Source of the DNA: Alopecurus myosuroides
Lineage: Eukaryota; Streptophyta; Magnoliopsida; Poales; Poaceae
Length of the DNA stretch: 64,000 nucleotides
Assembly (NCBI GenBank): GCA_028641055.1
Contig: CM054062.1
Location: 273,699,349-273,763,348, forward strand
Direction: 5' to 3'
The translations under genes were made by a program, and so were the position numbers. Within the stretch, counting starts at the first letter, position 1; the number at the start of each line of letters is the position of its first letter. Shown here piece by piece: positions 60,233 to 64,000 of this stretch. The notes under the pieces were generated by a model that saw only the letters and a program-made list of their open reading frames with translations, ran no database searches and was not told where the DNA came from.

Positions 60233-63200
60233 GCTGGCGGAAGAGGACGGAATGATTATCAGGAGTACCACCAAAGCTATATGGTGTTCATCACTGAGAA
60301 AAATGATAAGCAGAGTCTGCAAAGGTGCGAGATGGAGGTTAATGCAGTAATGTCGGCTGTGCTGGAATACATGTTCTGGTGCGACCAAGAGATTGTCTGG
60401 CCTCAGGCGGATCACCCCAAGATCATGTCTAACCCGGGCAATCATGCTCTAGTGCTGGACCTAACCTTCATTGGGCCCGAGATCAATGTGAAGTTTACCA
60501 AGGTGCTCATTGAGAATGGAAGCAGCATAAAAATCTTGTATCAGGTGCTTTTCGGCACCCGAGAGAACTGCCGCACCGATTGCTTGCAGTTTGAGGTGGT
60601 CGATCTTCAGAGTTCTTATCACGCTCTACTCGACAGGCCAGCCCTGTCCAAGTTCATGGCCTCAACTCATGTGGCCTATCTGAAGATGAAGCTCCCAGGC
60701 CCCAACGACATCATCACCATCTCGGGTGATTACAAGCGCTCTCTAGAGTGTGCATCTGCTGGATCTCGGTTAGCCGAGTCACTGGTCATTACTGCCGAGA
60801 AGAAGAAGATCCATGAGGTGGTGGCTATGGCTCAAGCAAATCAATTCGGTATGCCCGGGATGACCAACCCGCACCAAAGTGCCACATTCCAAGCCTCCAA
60901 GGAGATCAAGAAGGTGCAGATTGACCTGGAGTTCCCCGAGCGTGAGGCCATCATTGGTGCCGGGTTGGAAGCAAAATAGGAAATCGAGCTCATCCACTTC
61001 CTCCGTGAGAATCGGGATGTCTTTGCATGGTCGAATCAGGACCTGCCAGGTGTCCTGAGGGAGTTGGTTGAGAACTCTTTGCATGTGAGAACGGATGCTA
61101 AGCCGGTGAAGCAAATTCTGTGATGCTTCGCTGCAGAGAGGAGAAAAGCAATAGGTGACAAGATCACAAGGCTATTGGCGAGTGGATGCATCATTGAGGT
61201 GCTGCACCCGGAATGGTTGGCTAAATGGTAGCAGTAGTGTGGCGTATGTGTATCGATTACACGAATCTGAACAAGGCGTGTATGAACAATCCATTTCCCG
61301 CCGCCTCGGATATATCAAGTGATCGATTCTACGGCCATATGTGAGCTGTTGTCATTCATAGATGCTTACTCTGGTTTCCACCAGATTTCTCTGGACCCAG
61401 CTGATCAAATAAATAATGCCTTTATTACACTGTACGGGGCTTATTGCTATCGTGTCATGTGTTTTGGTCTGAGAAATGATGGTGCCACGTACCAGAGATG
61501 TATGCAAAAATGCTTGCACGTGCAAATTGGCAAAAATGTGCAGATATATGTGGATGATATAGTCATCAAGAAAAAAGAGAAACATACTCTCCTAGATGAT
61601 ATCCGAGAACCATTCGTAACCTGCGGAAGTATCGGTTGAAGCTGAACCCGACCAAGTGCACATTTGGCGTTCCGGCAGGAAAGTTACTCGGTTTCCTCGT
61701 GTCTAGCCGAGGTATCGAGGCCAACCCCTCCAAGATAAGAGAAACTAAAAGCATGTCCCTACCGAGATCCCTGAAGGATGTGCAGATATTCACTGGCTGC
61801 CTGGCCTCCCTTAGTCGGTTCATTGGGAGAATGGGGGAGAAAGCCATGCCTTTGTACCAGCTGATGAAGAAGACGGACAAGCTTGTGTGGACACCACTGT
61901 TGGGAATATGCCCTAGAGGCAATCATGTATGATGTAATTCCCACTGTATTCATAAAGTTATTAAGTTGTCCTTGTTTTGAACATCTGATATATGTCATTG
62001 AATATGTGATTCGATTGTGGAACTATATATTCATGTTGTTCATACTAGATTGTCCTTGGTCATTTAGGTTGTGCTGGACACACACCCTAGACTAATGTGA
62101 GTGTTGGCTGATGACACGGTTCCACTTGTCATGGGCATGGTGATGCCATTCCAACGTTCACGGACTTGGCTAAAGAGTTTAGCAAGTCGGACTGACCCAC
62201 ATTGAGATGCAACGATCAAGTCGTCATTTGCATGTCTCAATCAATGTAATCCTTAGACCTGAGGTTGTCGCACAATCCGAGTTGTGGATCACCGACTTAG
62301 GTTCTGTCAAACGTTGTTCTGTGACAAGGCAACTATAAAGGCAGAGTTCGGGTCGAATGAGAAGCAAGCTGCGTGATGTGGATAATCAAGATGGGATTTT
62401 GCCCCTCCGAATGGAGAGATATTCTCTGGGCCCTCTCGAGTGATATGATTCAGGAAGCATGGCCATGCGCGACTCAGTTAAGTGTTAACTGTGTCGGTTG
62501 ACTAAGAGTTAGTCAGATGAATCACATGTCACAGATCGATAAGAGAGTTGAGCTATTTAAGGGATGACGATAAATCGCCTATAGCTCGACAAGGTATATC
62601 GTGAGGCAAAAGGGACTAAGATGAATATCACATTGAAAGGTATGTCGTCATGACTCAATGGTACTTGCGAGTCAGCACGTTCTGCTAGGAGCCGCTACCG
62701 ATTGATCGATTGGGAGTTGGACTCCAATCGTGTCCAAGTCGCCATGAGCCTGCAGGGTCGCACACTTAAGAGCGGGAGCAAGTATTGGTCGGGTTGGACC
62801 CGAACCGGGAATGGACTGGTTTTGTGAGTCGGACTCACAGAGGGAATGGGCCACAAGTGTTGTGAAGCCCATTACCATACGCTATATAAAGAGGGGCGCA
62901 GGTTGCCCAGCGGGTAGGTTAGTCCACTCTCCCATGCGTTGGGAACCCTAGCCCCAGTCAGTCCAGCCGCCGCACCGGACCTAGCAGTCCGCCGTCGGAG
63001 CTCCTCCTCGTACGTGTGGATACCGGCAGAGGTGTTGTACGTTCAACACTTCGACGTTCGAGGGATTGGATCGGCCGGACCGGATCGTGGGACTGCACTG
63101 CCCCGACGCGCTGCATCGATAATCCGCACCTGCGCGTCTAGTGGTAATACTCGTGGCCTTCTACCCCGGCTAGATCTTGGAAGCATCGCGTAGGAAAAGT

Positions 63201-64000
63201 TTTTGTTTATCTCTACGCGTTCCAACAACCACAAGCTGATGAGACTTTCTGAGATCTGAAAACTATGCTGGGAACAGCTCCGGTGTTGGCATCCCCGTTG
63301 CCCAAAGAGCCCATGTTGCTCTATATTGCAGCTACCAACCGGGTTGTCAGTGTGGTGGTAGTGGTGGAACAAGAAGAGGAAGGAAAAGCTGTGCAGAGGC
63401 CAGTGTACTATCTCTGTGAGGTGATCTCCAACTCGAAACAAAATTACCCCCACCACCAGAAGATGACATACGGAGTCTATATGGCTGCCAAGAATCTCAA
63501 GCACTATTTCCAAGAGCATCCAATGACAGTGGTGACTATTGCTCCCATCTCGGAGATCATGGGAAACAAGGATGCAAGTGGCTAAGTAGCCAAATGGGCA
63601 ATTGAGTTGGCTGCTTATACCCCAATGTAAGCTAGAATAGAAGCCATCAAGTCTCATGCCCTGGCGGATTTCTTTGTTGATTGGGCTGAGTTGCAATATG
63701 AGCCGCCGCTACCAGAATCTAATTTCTGGCGGATGCATTTCGATGGTTCCAAGGTGAAAGAGGGTCTCGGTGCTGGTGTTGTATTCACCTCACCAAAGAG
63801 TGAGCAATTAAAATATGTCTTGCAAATCCATTTTGCGGCATCCAATAATGTGGCCGAGTATGAGGCCTTATTCCATGGACTGAAAGTGGCCAAGGAGATT
63901 GGCATTCGCTGGATAATGTGCTATGGTGATTCAGACCCGGTGGTTCAGCAAGCATCTGGTACTTGGGACGCATTGGACGCCAACATGTCATCATATGGGT
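60233..64000 (+). pseudogene. Element C pol remnant: protease, RT, RNase H x2, split by a solo LTR
   Basis: Protease region at 60350-60760, with the active site altered (VLIENGSS where DGGS or DGSS is usual). RT at about 61120-61890: SFIDAYSGFHQI, YVDDIVIKKK (about 61547), then after a frame jump KLNPTKCTFGVPAGKLLGF. The reading is cut by the solo LTR and resumes at 63233 with the Gypsy RNase H (PMLLYIAATNRVVSVVVVVE, QNYPHHQKMTYGVYMAAKNL) and a second RNase H (MHFDGSKVKEGLGAGVVF, NNVAEYEALFHGLKVAKEIG) to the window edge. Stops near 60979, 61123, 63583 and 63629. Integrase is beyond the window. Confidence 0.87.
61898..63227 (+). mobile_element. Copia-type solo LTR (1330 bp) with perfect 5-bp target duplication
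   Basis: Starts TGTTGGGAATATGCCCTAG, ends CGCGTTCCAACA. The ends form the short inverted repeat TGTTGG/CCAACA. Flanked by ACCAC on both sides (61893-61897 and 63228-63232). Only one LTR and no internal region, so it arose by LTR-LTR recombination. The start resembles the BARE/Angela-type Copia LTRs of Triticeae (from memory, not searched). A TATA-like CTATATAAAGAGG lies near 62881-62893. Confidence 0.93.

Larger units (their letters stand above)
56861..64000 (+). mobile_element. Tat-lineage Ty3/Gypsy retrotransposon C, decayed, runs off the window
   Basis: 5' LTR, TTGGCGCC-type primer site, broken gag-pol on the plus strand. Its pol is split by a Copia-type solo LTR (61898-63227). The integrase and 3' LTR lie beyond the window. 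Inserted into element B; the expected target duplication is TCAGG (56856-56860). Confidence 0.82.

Noticed and set aside
60092..60445. Minus-strand frame rich in Val in element C
   Set aside because: Translation of the (AAC)n repeat and of pol on the wrong strand.

Overview
This is nuclear DNA from a plant, most likely a cool-season grass (Pooideae; Triticeae or oat relatives). The signs are split genes with GT-AG introns, two rice/wheat-like housekeeping genes, deep nesting of LTR retrotransposons, Stowaway, Tourist and Mutator-type MITEs, and a LARD-type element of a kind known from barley relatives. There is no prokaryotic content. The species cannot be fixed from the sequence alone.

Layout. 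1-397 is the end of a Tat/Gypsy-like LTR. It interrupts the 5' LTR of a large, young, non-coding LTR element (398-19717). That element has LTRs of about 6.13 kb, a tRNA-iMet-type primer site, a 3.63-kb internal domain without genes, a polypurine tract, and a 3' LTR that holds a structurally complete PIF/Harbinger DNA transposon (15648-19525) with a Myb/SANT gene and a DDE transposase gene. The undisturbed 5' LTR supplies the empty site. 19718-20244 is the end of a minus-strand LTR that the large element entered. 20245-35882 is a minus-strand Tat-lineage Gypsy element (A) with gag, protease, RT, two RNase H regions and integrase. It carries an opposite-strand, intron-bearing gene with a Transposase_28 (PF04195) region and coiled coils, and a 4288-bp internal tandem duplication. 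A sits in the internal tail of another plus-strand LTR element whose 3' LTR starts at 36151.

38.8-46.9 kb is a small gene island. It holds a Stowaway MITE, an 819-bp non-autonomous Mutator-like element with a 9-bp target duplication, an 8-exon gene for translation factor eIF3k, and a 5-exon gene for 40S ribosomal protein SA (uS2). Both genes are intact on the plus strand and serve cytosolic translation.

46.95-64 kb returns to repeats: an LTR fragment; a Copia RT fragment split by Tat element B (48685-56860, heavily decayed, carrying a Tourist MITE and an antisense coiled-coil gene); then Tat element C (56861 to the window end, decayed), whose pol is broken by a 1330-bp Copia-type solo LTR with a perfect 5-bp target duplication.

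The retrotransposon coding regions here carry stops or frameshifts. The Harbinger element is the only mobile element with apparently intact genes. Counts of differences and ages were made by eye and are approximate.
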